Part shown: positions 26,120 through 33,429 of the stretch, in pieces | Layout: the number at the start of each line of letters is the position of its first letter | Position numbering within the stretch: the stretch's first letter is position 1 | From: Streptomyces sp. CB01201 | GTDB lineage: Bacteria > Actinomycetota > Actinomycetes > Streptomycetales > Streptomycetaceae | Direction of reading: 5' to 3' | Assembly: GCF_002803085.1 (NCBI RefSeq) | Contig: NZ_NNBJ01000002.1 | Coordinates: 124,001 to 188,000 of the forward strand | DNA length: 64,000 bases | Position numbers and translations under genes: made by a program | The notes under the pieces: generated by a model | What the model was told of the DNA's origin: nothing | Databases searched by the model: none | What the model saw: only the letters and a program-made list of their open reading frames with translations

Positions 26120-27349
26120 GTGCTGTGGGTCGCGCGCTTCAAGGAACTCCCGCTCGCCTTACGGGTGTTGTTCCTGGCCTCCTTCGTCAACCGGGCCGGC
26201 ATGTTCGTCTTCCCGCTGCTCGCCGTCTATCTGGTGCGCGGCAAGGACCTCAGCCCCGGTGAGGCGGGCCTGCTCATCTCCATCGGCAGCACCGGCCTCC
26301 TGGTCGGCAGCCTGCTGAGCGGCCCGCTGTGCGATCTGAAGGGCAGGCGCACAGCGCTCCTGAGCGCGCTGATCCTGAACGCGGCCGGCTACCTCGGCCT
26401 CGCCCTGCTCGACGGCGCGCCCTGGACATACGCGGCACTGCTGTTCGTCGCGCTGGTCGGCATGGGCATGTTCAGCCCGGCCTCCAACACCCTGGTCGCC
26501 GATCTGACCACCCCCGAGCAGCGCCCGTTCGCCTACACGATCAGCTATGTCGGCAACAACCTGGGCATGGGCGTGGGCCCGCTGCTCGGCGGTGTCGCCG
26601 CCGCGTACTCGTACCACGTCATGTTCGCCGGGAATATCTTCGCGGGCCTGCTGTGCGCGGCGATGATCACGCTGTGGGTACCGCGCGACCGACGGAAGAC
26701 GGACGCCACATCCCGTACGGACAAGACTCGTTCGGGCCCGCTGGGGCACCGGCACGTGCTGCTGCTCGTCCTCGTCTCGTTCTTCTACGTCGTGCCGCTC
26801 ATCGGCCTGGAATACGCGCTGCCGCTGGCGGTCACCACGGTCCTGCACGATTCGGCGGGACTGGTCGGCGCGGTCTACACGATCAACAGCGTCGTCGTGG
26901 TGAGCCTGGGTCTGCTCATGGAGAAGCACATCCGCGGCCGGGGCACCAAGGCGCTGCTCCTGGTGGCCGGGCTGCTGTGGACGCTGGGGCTCGCCGTGAT
27001 CGTCTTCGGGTTCTCGCTGCCCGCGCTGCTGCTCTCCACGGTGGTGTGGACGCTCGGCGAGATCATCGTGTCGGTCGTCGTGCCCACCTATGTCGCCGAC
27101 CACGTCGACGAGAGCCGTGTGGGCAGCTTCATGGCGCTCAACGGCTTCGTCCTCGGCCTCGCCCGGCTGGTCGTGCCGGTCGGCCTGGGGGTGCTGTGGA
27201 CGGCCGACGGCTACCGGCCCGTGTTCGTGACGCTGCTCATCGCCCCGCTCGTGGGCATGGCCGCGTTCTCCGTGCTGCGGATCAGGCCACCCGCGGCCCT
27301 CAAGCCCACCGCCGAGCCGGAGCCCAAGGCGGCCCCGGCGAACACCTGA
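26120..27349 (+). CDS. MFS transporter, second of the locus
   Basis: A 409-residue 12-helix carrier. Its first helix (ALRVLFLASFVNRAGMFVFP) and the loop motif GPLCDLKGRR are visible, and VGNNLGMGVGPLLGG forms the helix 5 antiporter motif. The GTG at 26120, two bases after the ATP-grasp stop, places the start directly before the first amphipathic segment (VLWVARFKEL); the longer reading frame overlaps the ATP-grasp gene. Tight spacing suggests co-translation with the ligase, so export or self-protection for the ligase product is likely. The tail (KPTAEPEPKAAP) is low complexity. Confidence 0.86.
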   Translation: MLWVARFKELPLALRVLFLASFVNRAGMFVFPLLAVYLVRGKDLSPGEAGLLISIGSTGLLVGSLLSGPLCDLKGRRTALLSALILNAAGYLGLALLDGAPWTYAALLFVALVGMGMFSPASNTLVADLTTPEQRPFAYTISYVGNNLGMGVGPLLGGVAAAYSYHVMFAGNIFAGLLCAAMITLWVPRDRRKTDATSRTDKTRSGPLGHRHVLLLVLVSFFYVVPLIGLEYALPLAVTTVLHDSAGLVGAVYTINSVVVVSLGLLMEKHIRGRGTKALLLVAGLLWTLGLAVIVFGFSLPALLLSTVVWTLGEIIVSVVVPTYVADHVDESRVGSFMALNGFVLGLARLVVPVGLGVLWTADGYRPVFVTLLIAPLVGMAAFSVLRIRPPAALKPTAEPEPKAAPANT

Positions 27350-27409
27350 CCCACCCGCCCGCTCCTCCTCACTCCGTACCGGCTCCACTTCACTCACAGG
27401 AAAGTTTCC

Positions 27410-28714
27410 ATGGCCCAGACGAAGTTCCTCCTTTCCGAAGACCAGATCCCCACCACCTGGTACAACGCGGTCGCCGACCTCCCCAAGCCGCTGGACCCGA
27501 TGCTGCACCCGGGCACCCGCGAGCCGATCACCCCGGCCGACCTGGAGCCCCTGTTCCCCGCGGAGCTGATAGCGCAGGAGTTCTCCACCGACCGCGAGAT
27601 CGACATCCCGGGCGCCGTCATCGACGTCTACCGGCAGTGGCGGCCGAGCCCCCTGGTGCGGGCCCGGCGGCTGGAGAAGGCCCTCGACACCCCGGCCCGC
27701 ATCTACTTCAAGAACGAGGGCGTCAGCCCGGCCGGCAGCCACAAGCCCAACACCGCCATCCCGCAGGCGTACTACAACAAGCAGGCCGGCGTGGAGCGCC
27801 TCACCACGGAGACCGGCGCCGGCCAGTGGGGCAGCTCGCTCTCGCTCGCCTGCCAGTACTTCGGCCTCATCTGCGAGGTCTACATGGTGAAGGTCAGCTA
27901 CCAGCAGAAGCCGTACCGCCGGGGCCTGATGGAGACGTTCGGGGCCAGCGTCACCGCGAGCCCCAGCGAGCTGACCGAGGCCGGCCGGGCCGCCCTCGCC
28001 GCCGACCCGAACTCGCCCGGCAGCCTCGGCCTCGCCATCTCCGAGGCGGCCGAGGCGGCCGCCACGAGCGGCGGCACCGCCAAGTACGCGCTCGGCTCGG
28101 TCCTCAACCTCGTGCTGATGCACCAGTCGATCATCGGCAAGGAGGCCCTGCTCCAGATGGAGCTGGCCGAGGACTACCCGGACATCGTGATCGGCGCGGC
28201 CGGCGGCGGCTCCAACTTCGGCGGCCTGGCCCTGCCGTTCCTGGGCGAGCAGCTGCGCGGCGGCCGCTCGGTGCGGGCCATCGCGGTGGAGCCGTCGTCC
28301 TGCCCGACGCTGACCGAGGGCACGTACGAGTACGACTTCGGCGACACGGCCGGGCTGACCCCGCTCACCAAGATGCACACCCTCGGCCACACCTTCGTGC
28401 CGCCGAGCATCCACGCGGGCGGGCTGCGCTACCACGGCATGTCGCCGATCATCAGCCAGCTGAAGGAGCTCGACTACCTGGAGGCGCGCGCGGTGCCGCA
28501 GACCGCCTGCTTCGAGGCCGGGGTCACCTTCGCCCGCAACGAGGGCATCGTGCCGGCCCCCGAGTCGACCCACGCCGTGCGCGCGGCCATCGACGAGGCG
28601 CTGGCCTGCAAGGAGTCCGGCGAATCGAAGAGCATCCTGTTCTCGCTCTCCGGCCACGGCCACTTCGACATGCAGGCCTACATCGACTACTTCGCCGGAA
28701 AGCTCAAGGACTGA
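27410..28714 (+). CDS. TrpB2-like PLP-dependent enzyme (tryptophan synthase beta-like)
   Basis: A 434-residue fold-type II PLP enzyme of the TrpB2 group: long N-terminus ([19 protein letters not shown]), [12 protein letters not shown], and the PLP Lys in [14 protein letters not shown] (about 123-136). It also has [11 protein letters not shown], the glycine-rich phosphate cup [10 protein letters not shown] (about 264-273) and the C-terminal substrate loop [10 protein letters not shown]. TrpB2 enzymes perform beta-replacement on serine or phosphoserine. No trpA is adjacent, and the setting is not tryptophan synthesis. It may attach an alanyl side chain to, or eliminate from, a pathway intermediate; the substrate is unknown. 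ATG at 27410 has AGGAAA upstream. Confidence 0.88.
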   Translation: MAQTKFLLSEDQIPTTWYNAVADLPKPLDPMLHPGTREPITPADLEPLFPAELIAQEFSTDREIDIPGAVIDVYRQWRPSPLVRARRLEKALDTPARIYFKNEGVSPAGSHKPNTAIPQAYYNKQAGVERLTTETGAGQWGSSLSLACQYFGLICEVYMVKVSYQQKPYRRGLMETFGASVTASPSELTEAGRAALAADPNSPGSLGLAISEAAEAAATSGGTAKYALGSVLNLVLMHQSIIGKEALLQMELAEDYPDIVIGAAGGGSNFGGLALPFLGEQLRGGRSVRAIAVEPSSCPTLTEGTYEYDFGDTAGLTPLTKMHTLGHTFVPPSIHAGGLRYHGMSPIISQLKELDYLEARAVPQTACFEAGVTFARNEGIVPAPESTHAVRAAIDEALACKESGESKSILFSLSGHGHFDMQAYIDYFAGKLKD

Positions 28715-28781
28715 CCGTCCGGCGGCTTTCGGCGAGTGAGGGCACGACTGACGGCCGGGGGGAGCCGGTCGTCAGGGGGAA

Positions 28782-28806
28782 GGGGCGGGCCCGGACGGCC
28801 CGCCCC
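28782..28806 (+). terminator. GC-rich hairpin between TrpB2-like and flavin reductase genes
   Basis: GGGGCGGGCC and its exact complement enclose a 5-base loop (cggac). The 121-bp gap and the hairpin suggest attenuation or a transcript boundary between the TrpB2 gene and the last four genes of the locus. Confidence 0.45.
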
Positions 28807-28835
28807 GTGGGAACAGCTGTCACTGGGGGAAAGAC

Positions 28836-29507
28836 ATGCAAGGAGTACGTTCCGACCAACCCGTCATCCTCGGGATATCGGGCTCCGAGCGGGCGGGCGG
28901 CAACACCGACCTCGCCCTCGACTACGCGGGAGAACTCGTGCGGGGCCGGGGAGCCGCGTTCCGCACGCTCTACCTGCGCGACCACCGCATCTCGCCGTGC
29001 AGCCCGTGCGGCGACTGCAACAGCAGGACCCTGCCGTGCGCGCTGCCGGACGACATGCCCGGCATCGTCGAGGAGATGAAGCGCGCGGACGGGATCATCT
29101 ACGCGGTGCCCGTACACGGCTTCGGCCTCGCGCATCTGATGCAGATCTTCATAGAGCGGGCGGGCGTCGGATTCCTGCGCTTCGACCGCCCGCTGGCGAA
29201 CAAGGTCGGCGGCATCATCGTCACGGGCCGCCGCTACAGCGACTCCTCCGTGCACAACCAGCTCGTCGACAACCTGCTGCTCAACCGGATGATCCTGGTG
29301 GGCAGCGGCTTCCCGGCGCTGCTGCGCAACACCACCGGAAAGCCGGGTCTGCACGACCCCGAGGGCATCGATGCCCTGGAGCGGATGACCCACCGCATGA
29401 TCGACATGACCCTGCTGCTGCGCAAGCACCGCTCGGACACGGGGGAGCCGGTGCTTCCCCTGGACGACCGCAACGAGCGCGTGGAGCGCAGCCGTTCACT
29501 GTCCTGA
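28836..29507 (+). CDS. NAD(P)H-dependent FMN reductase / flavodoxin-fold protein
   Basis: A 223-residue flavodoxin-like protein. GISGSERAGGNTD (about 12-24) is the FMN phosphate loop and a PVHGFGLAHLMQ segment contacts the isoalloxazine ring. A Cys cluster CSPCGDCNSRTLPC (about 54-67) resembles iron-sulfur-flavoprotein-type reductases, although spacing for a cluster is uncertain. It may reduce a dihydro-ring or supply reduced flavin. It begins the last co-directional block (reductase, cupin, mutase, UbiD-like). ATG at 28836 has GGGGGAAAG upstream. Confidence 0.8.
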   Translation: MQGVRSDQPVILGISGSERAGGNTDLALDYAGELVRGRGAAFRTLYLRDHRISPCSPCGDCNSRTLPCALPDDMPGIVEEMKRADGIIYAVPVHGFGLAHLMQIFIERAGVGFLRFDRPLANKVGGIIVTGRRYSDSSVHNQLVDNLLLNRMILVGSGFPALLRNTTGKPGLHDPEGIDALERMTHRMIDMTLLLRKHRSDTGEPVLPLDDRNERVERSRSLS

Positions 29508-29546
29508 ACCACACCCGACCCGATCCCACCACCCGAGGAGAGTCCT

Positions 29547-29891
29547 GTGAGCACCCCCACCCCCGCCCTGGTCGGCATCGACTTCGACGCCATCCCGTGG
29601 GAGAAGTGGAACAAGCCCGGCGCCGACGGCCGGGTGAAGATCGCCTACACCGGCGGCAAGCGGGTCCGGCTGATGGAACTGCCCGCCGGATTCAATGAGT
29701 TGGAGTGGTGCGAGCGCGGCCACCAGGGCTGGGTGCTCCAGGGTGAGTTCACCATCCACTTCGACAACCGCTCGATCCCGTGCCGCCCCGGCATGGGCTT
29801 CATCATCCCCGGCGACGAGCGGCACCGCTCCCAGGGCTCCGACAACGAGCCGACCGTCGTCTACGTGATCGACGAGGTCCCCGCCCCATGA
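29547..29891 (+). CDS. single-domain cupin
   Basis: A 114-residue small cupin. The first motif appears in CERGHQGWVLQGEFTIHFD (about 55-73, His59 and Glu67 as candidate metal ligands) and the second in PGMGFIIPGDERHRS (about 81-95, His93). In bacilysin synthesis a bicupin (BacB) isomerises the BacA product. This protein has only one cupin unit, so it is not BacB itself but could do a related proton shift or act as a small-molecule sensor. GTG start after GAGGAG; its stop overlaps the next ATG (ATGA). Confidence 0.8.
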   Translation: MSTPTPALVGIDFDAIPWEKWNKPGADGRVKIAYTGGKRVRLMELPAGFNELEWCERGHQGWVLQGEFTIHFDNRSIPCRPGMGFIIPGDERHRSQGSDNEPTVVYVIDEVPAP

Positions 29892-30307
29892 CCGCAGGCA
29901 CCACAGGAGCCACCACCGGATCCGCTGCCGGAGCCTCCACCAGAACCACGGCCGCAACCACGGCCGGAACTACTGCCGGGGCCCAGCGCATCGACGAGCT
30001 GCGCCTGTCGGTCGACGCGCTCGACCGGCAGATCGTCGGCCTGCTCGCCCAACGTACGCTCGTCGTGCGCGAGTTGACGGCCTTCAAGACCGACGAGGAG
30101 ACCGTGCGCTCACCCGGCCGGGTCGCGCAGGTCATCGAGAAGGTGCGGAGTCTGGCCGTCGAGGAGGGCATGCCCCCGGGCATCGCGGAGAGCGTCTACC
30201 GCACGCTCATCACCGAACTGACGGACCTTCAGATGGAGCTGCTCGCCGAGCGCAGGGCATCGGCAGGCCGGGCCGCTCCGGCCGGGGCCCGCGAGGGTAC
30301 GGCATGA
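29888..30307 (+). CDS. chorismate mutase, AroQ class (PapB-like)
   Basis: A 139-residue protein: a Thr/Ala/Gly-rich low-complexity N-terminus (1-30), then an all-helical AroQ domain. Candidate active-site residues follow the family spacing: Arg39 (DELRLS), Arg56 (LAQRTL), Lys67 (TAFK), Arg78 (PGRVA), and a late LQMELL segment. In the p-aminophenylalanine pathways PapB rearranges 4-amino-4-deoxychorismate to 4-amino-4-deoxyprephenate; the presence of PabAB-like genes suggests the same here. No prephenate dehydrogenase (PapC) gene is seen, and the BacA homologue takes that position. ATGA overlaps on both sides. Confidence 0.88.
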   Translation: MTAGTTGATTGSAAGASTRTTAATTAGTTAGAQRIDELRLSVDALDRQIVGLLAQRTLVVRELTAFKTDEETVRSPGRVAQVIEKVRSLAVEEGMPPGIAESVYRTLITELTDLQMELLAERRASAGRAAPAGAREGTA

Positions 30308-31731
30308 CTGGGCGCCGGCTCGCCGACCTCCGCACCGCGCTCGCCGGGCTCGATCCGATGCCCGGCGAGCTGGTGCGGGAGCGGGCGGAGGTCCCGGCCC
30401 GGTTCGGGGTCTCCGCCCACTACGCGAAGTGGGCCGGCGCGCCCGCCCCGCCGCCCACCGGACCCGGCCCCGCCGTCCTCTTCGAGCGGGTCGCTCCGGA
30501 GAGCGGGGCGCCCGCCCGGGCCGTGCTCATCGGCCTGTACGGCACCAGGCGCCGGGCGGCCGCCCTGCTGGGCACCACCCCGGCCCTGCTGCCCCAGCGG
30601 ATCCTGGACGCGGTGGCGTCGCCGGTGGCGCCGGCGCGCAGCCGGGGCGGCCGGGAACCGGTGCGCACGCTGCTCGCCCCGGACCTGACGGCGCTGCCGG
30701 TGCCGGTCCTCACCGACGAGGACGCGGGCCCGTATCTGACGCTCGGCTCGGTCCTGGCGACCGACCCGGACACCGGGGTGCGCAACCTGTCCATCCACCG
30801 GATGTGCGTCCAGGGCCCGGACCGGCTCTCCCTGTGGATGGTGCCGGGCCGCGACCTGGAAGCCGCGCACCAGGCGGCCCGGCGGCGGGGCGAGAACCTG
30901 CCCGTCGCGATCCATCTGGGGCTCGGCCCGGCCGTACTGCTCTCGTCGTGCTGCCCGACATCCCTGGTTCCGGCGGGAGTCGACGAGCTGGCCGTGGCGG
31001 GCGCGCTCGGCGGGGCGCCGGTCGAGCTGACGGACTGCCGGACGGTCGCGGCGGAGTGCATAGCGCACGCCGAGTACGTCATCGAGGGCGAGCTGCTCGC
31101 GGAGACGGCCCCCGAAAACCCCCAAGGCCCCTATGCGACACCGGAGTTCCTCGGCTATCGCGGCCGCGCGCACCCGGGCCTTCCGACCGTGCGGGTGACC
31201 GGCATCACGGCACGCGAGGGCGCGATCCTGCAAACCGTCTCGGGGCCGGGCCACGAACAGTCGGTGCTGCTCGGCTTCGGCATGGAGGCGGCGGTCCTGG
31301 CCCGGCTGCGGGAGCTGGACGCGCCGGTGAAGGGCGTGCACTGCCACACCGCGGGCGGCGGCCAGCTCATGGTCGTCCTCCAGTGGCGGGCCAAGCGGTC
31401 GGCAGCCGACGACGAAGTGGTGCGCAAGGCAACCGAGTCGGTCCTGGAGGAGTTCCGGATGGCGAAGCTCGCGGTGTCGGTGGACGAGGACGTCGACATC
31501 GAGTCGGACGCGGACCTGTGGTGGGCGATGACCACCCGGCTCCAGGCCGACCGCGATGTGGCGGTGCTGCCCGACCGGCTGGGCTTCCCGCTCGACCCCT
31601 CGCAGTCCACCGCGTACTCGCCGAGCCTGTCGGCGGACGGCCGCACCGCGAAGGCGCACTTCGACTGCACGGTCCCGTACGCCCTGCGCGCCCGCTTCCA
31701 CCGGCCGCGCTTCACCGAGCCCCAGAAGTAG
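30304..31731 (+). CDS. UbiD-family (de)carboxylase
   Basis: A 475-residue UbiD-like protein. Visible features: GVRNLSIHRMCVQGPDRLSL (about 158-177, with Arg of the prFMN site), HLGLGPA, and EYVIEGELLAETAPENPQGP then FLGYRG (about 257-284), the family's E-G-x-x-x-PEGPFxExxGY region. These enzymes need prenylated FMN made by UbiX; no ubiX is in the window. It is the last gene of the forward block and overlaps the mutase stop (ATGA). A second decarboxylase in a locus that already has a BacA homologue is unusual. Substrate unknown. Confidence 0.83.
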   Translation: MTGRRLADLRTALAGLDPMPGELVRERAEVPARFGVSAHYAKWAGAPAPPPTGPGPAVLFERVAPESGAPARAVLIGLYGTRRRAAALLGTTPALLPQRILDAVASPVAPARSRGGREPVRTLLAPDLTALPVPVLTDEDAGPYLTLGSVLATDPDTGVRNLSIHRMCVQGPDRLSLWMVPGRDLEAAHQAARRRGENLPVAIHLGLGPAVLLSSCCPTSLVPAGVDELAVAGALGGAPVELTDCRTVAAECIAHAEYVIEGELLAETAPENPQGPYATPEFLGYRGRAHPGLPTVRVTGITAREGAILQTVSGPGHEQSVLLGFGMEAAVLARLRELDAPVKGVHCHTAGGGQLMVVLQWRAKRSAADDEVVRKATESVLEEFRMAKLAVSVDEDVDIESDADLWWAMTTRLQADRDVAVLPDRLGFPLDPSQSTAYSPSLSADGRTAKAHFDCTVPYALRARFHRPRFTEPQK

Positions 31732-31743
31732 GGGAGTCGGCGG

Positions 31744-33369
31744 TCAGCCGATCCCGGCCGCGCCCGTGGGATCCGCCGCGCCCGTGGGATCCGCCGGTCC
31801 CGTGGGTTTCGCCGGTCCCGTCGGTTTCGCCGGTCCCGCCGGTCCTGTCCGTCCCGTCGCCTCCCGTACCGCGTCCGCGAGCAGGGCGACGCCCCGGGTG
31901 ATGCGCGAGGCGGGCAGGGCCGCGTACCCCACCAGGAACGTCGGCTCGGCCGGCGGGTCCTGGACGAAGTAGCCCGACGCCGGGTATATCCGCACTCCGA
32001 GCCCGGCCGCGACCTCGGCGATCCGCCCCTCCGGGGTGCCGCGCGCGCCGGTCAGGGTGACCAGGACGTGCAGGCCGGCCGCCTCGCCGGAGATCCGCAC
32101 CTCCGCCCCGAAGTGCTCGTACAGCGCCTCCAGGAGACGGCTGCGGCGCTGGCGGTACAGCCGGGTCATCCGGCTGATGTGGCGCGCGTAGGCGCCGGTG
32201 GCGATGAAGTCGGCGAGCGCGTCCTGGGCGACCGTGGGCGTGAGCCGGTCGGTGATCCACTTGATCCCGAGGAAGGGCTGCACCAGGTGCGGCGGCAGCA
32301 CCGCGTAGCCGATCCGCAGCGCCGGGAAGAGCGTCTTGCTGAAGCTTCCGACGTACACCACGGTGTCCCGGTGCCGTTCGGCGGCGAGCGCGGGCAGCCG
32401 CTCGCCGGTGAACGTGAACTCGTTGTGGTAGTCGTCCTCCAGGACGGTCGCCCCGTGGTCGTAGGCCCAGCGTACGAGGCCGCGCCGGCGCCCCTCGGAC
32501 AGGATGAACCCGGTGGGGAACTGGTGCGAGGGCGTCACGTACACCAGCTTCACGCGCGCCGGGTCGTGGCCGTGCGCCCTGACACAGGCGTCGATGTCGT
32601 CGACCCGCAGGCCCTGTTCGTCCACCGGCACCGGCACCACGTGCGCCTGCGAGCAGCCGAAGACCTGGCGCAGGACGGTGTGGCTCGGGTCCTCGATCAC
32701 CACCACGTCACCGGGCCCCACCAGCATCCGGACCAAGATGTCCAGGGCCTGGGTGGCGCCGCTGGTCACCATGATGTGGTCCGGCGAGGCGTCCAGGGCC
32801 CGGCTCTGGCGCACCAGCGTCGCGATCTCGGTGCGCAGCGTCGGCGAGCCCTCGGCCGGGCCGTAGCCGAGCGAGGCGACATCGGCGCGGCCGTAGGCGT
32901 CGTGCAGCGACTGACGCCAGCGGGCGACGGGGAACTCGGCGAGCGCCGGAGTGCCGTGCCGGAAGTCGAGTGCGCTGCTCGCGTGGTGGGTGGGCGGCGG
33001 CTCCCACGGCTGCCACAGCGGGCTGCTCCCGTCGGTGGCCCGGGGTGGCTGGGGCGCGAACTTGGCCTGGGGCGAAGGGTGTTGGGGAGCGCGCTGGGAG
33101 GGCGGGCCGCCCCCGGCCAGCGGGGCGACCTTCGTGCCGGAGCCGCGCTTGGCGATGATGATGCTGTTGGCCCGCAGCAGTTCGTAGGCCCGGGTGACGA
33201 CGGTCCGCGACACATCGAGCTGCTGGGCGAGCTCGCGCGAGGCCGGCACGTTGTCACCCGGGCGCAGCTGGCCGGCCCGGACCAGGGCCGTGATCTGATC
33301 ACAGAGCTGTTGCTGCAACGGCGTGCCGCCGTCCCGGTCGAGGACGATGAGCAACTCCGACGACCCCAC
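31744..33369 (-). CDS. MocR-type GntR/aminotransferase-fold regulator (right flank)
   Basis: A 541-residue regulator with an N-terminal GntR HTH (about 15-80; VPASRELAQQLDVSRTVVTR), a Pro/Ala/Gln-rich linker of about 50 residues, and an aminotransferase domain with the PLP Lys in GSFSKTLFPALRIGY (about 345). The C-terminal 40 residues are a Thr-Gly-Pro-Ala repeat (KPTGPAKPTGPADPTG). It converges on the UbiD-like gene with 12 bp between. It differs clearly from the left MocR in linker and tail, so it is not a recent duplicate. Likely controls part of the locus, possibly by sensing a PLP adduct of the product. Confidence 0.85.
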   Translation of the reverse strand: MGSSELLIVLDRDGGTPLQQQLCDQITALVRAGQLRPGDNVPASRELAQQLDVSRTVVTRAYELLRANSIIIAKRGSGTKVAPLAGGGPPSQRAPQHPSPQAKFAPQPPRATDGSSPLWQPWEPPPTHHASSALDFRHGTPALAEFPVARWRQSLHDAYGRADVASLGYGPAEGSPTLRTEIATLVRQSRALDASPDHIMVTSGATQALDILVRMLVGPGDVVVIEDPSHTVLRQVFGCSQAHVVPVPVDEQGLRVDDIDACVRAHGHDPARVKLVYVTPSHQFPTGFILSEGRRRGLVRWAYDHGATVLEDDYHNEFTFTGERLPALAAERHRDTVVYVGSFSKTLFPALRIGYAVLPPHLVQPFLGIKWITDRLTPTVAQDALADFIATGAYARHISRMTRLYRQRRSRLLEALYEHFGAEVRISGEAAGLHVLVTLTGARGTPEGRIAEVAAGLGVRIYPASGYFVQDPPAEPTFLVGYAALPASRITRGVALLADAVREATGRTGPAGPAKPTGPAKPTGPADPTGAADPTGAAGIG

Positions 33370-33429
33370 GGCTTCCCCCTTCGCCAGGTTCCCCCGCCGA
33401 GTCTGCCACGGCGTGGGGCCGTGCCCCGC

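Noticed and set aside
26329..29079. 916-codon plus-strand frame and an 834-codon minus-strand frame across the MFS and TrpB2 genes
   Set aside because: Both overlap two well-supported genes in other frames and consist of Arg/Ala/Pro or Gly/Val/Arg runs without domains.
14969..33369. Identification as the stravidin/amiclenomycin cluster itself
   Set aside because: No NRPS, no chain-extension (isopropylmalate-type) enzyme and no streptavidin gene is seen; TrpB2, UbiD and B3/4 are extra. Only the early steps look shared.
14969..33369. Identification as a bacilysin-type cluster
   Set aside because: Only BacA-, BacD- and BacE-like counterparts occur; BacB is a bicupin and here there is a single cupin; no BacC/BacG reductases or BacF aminotransferase.
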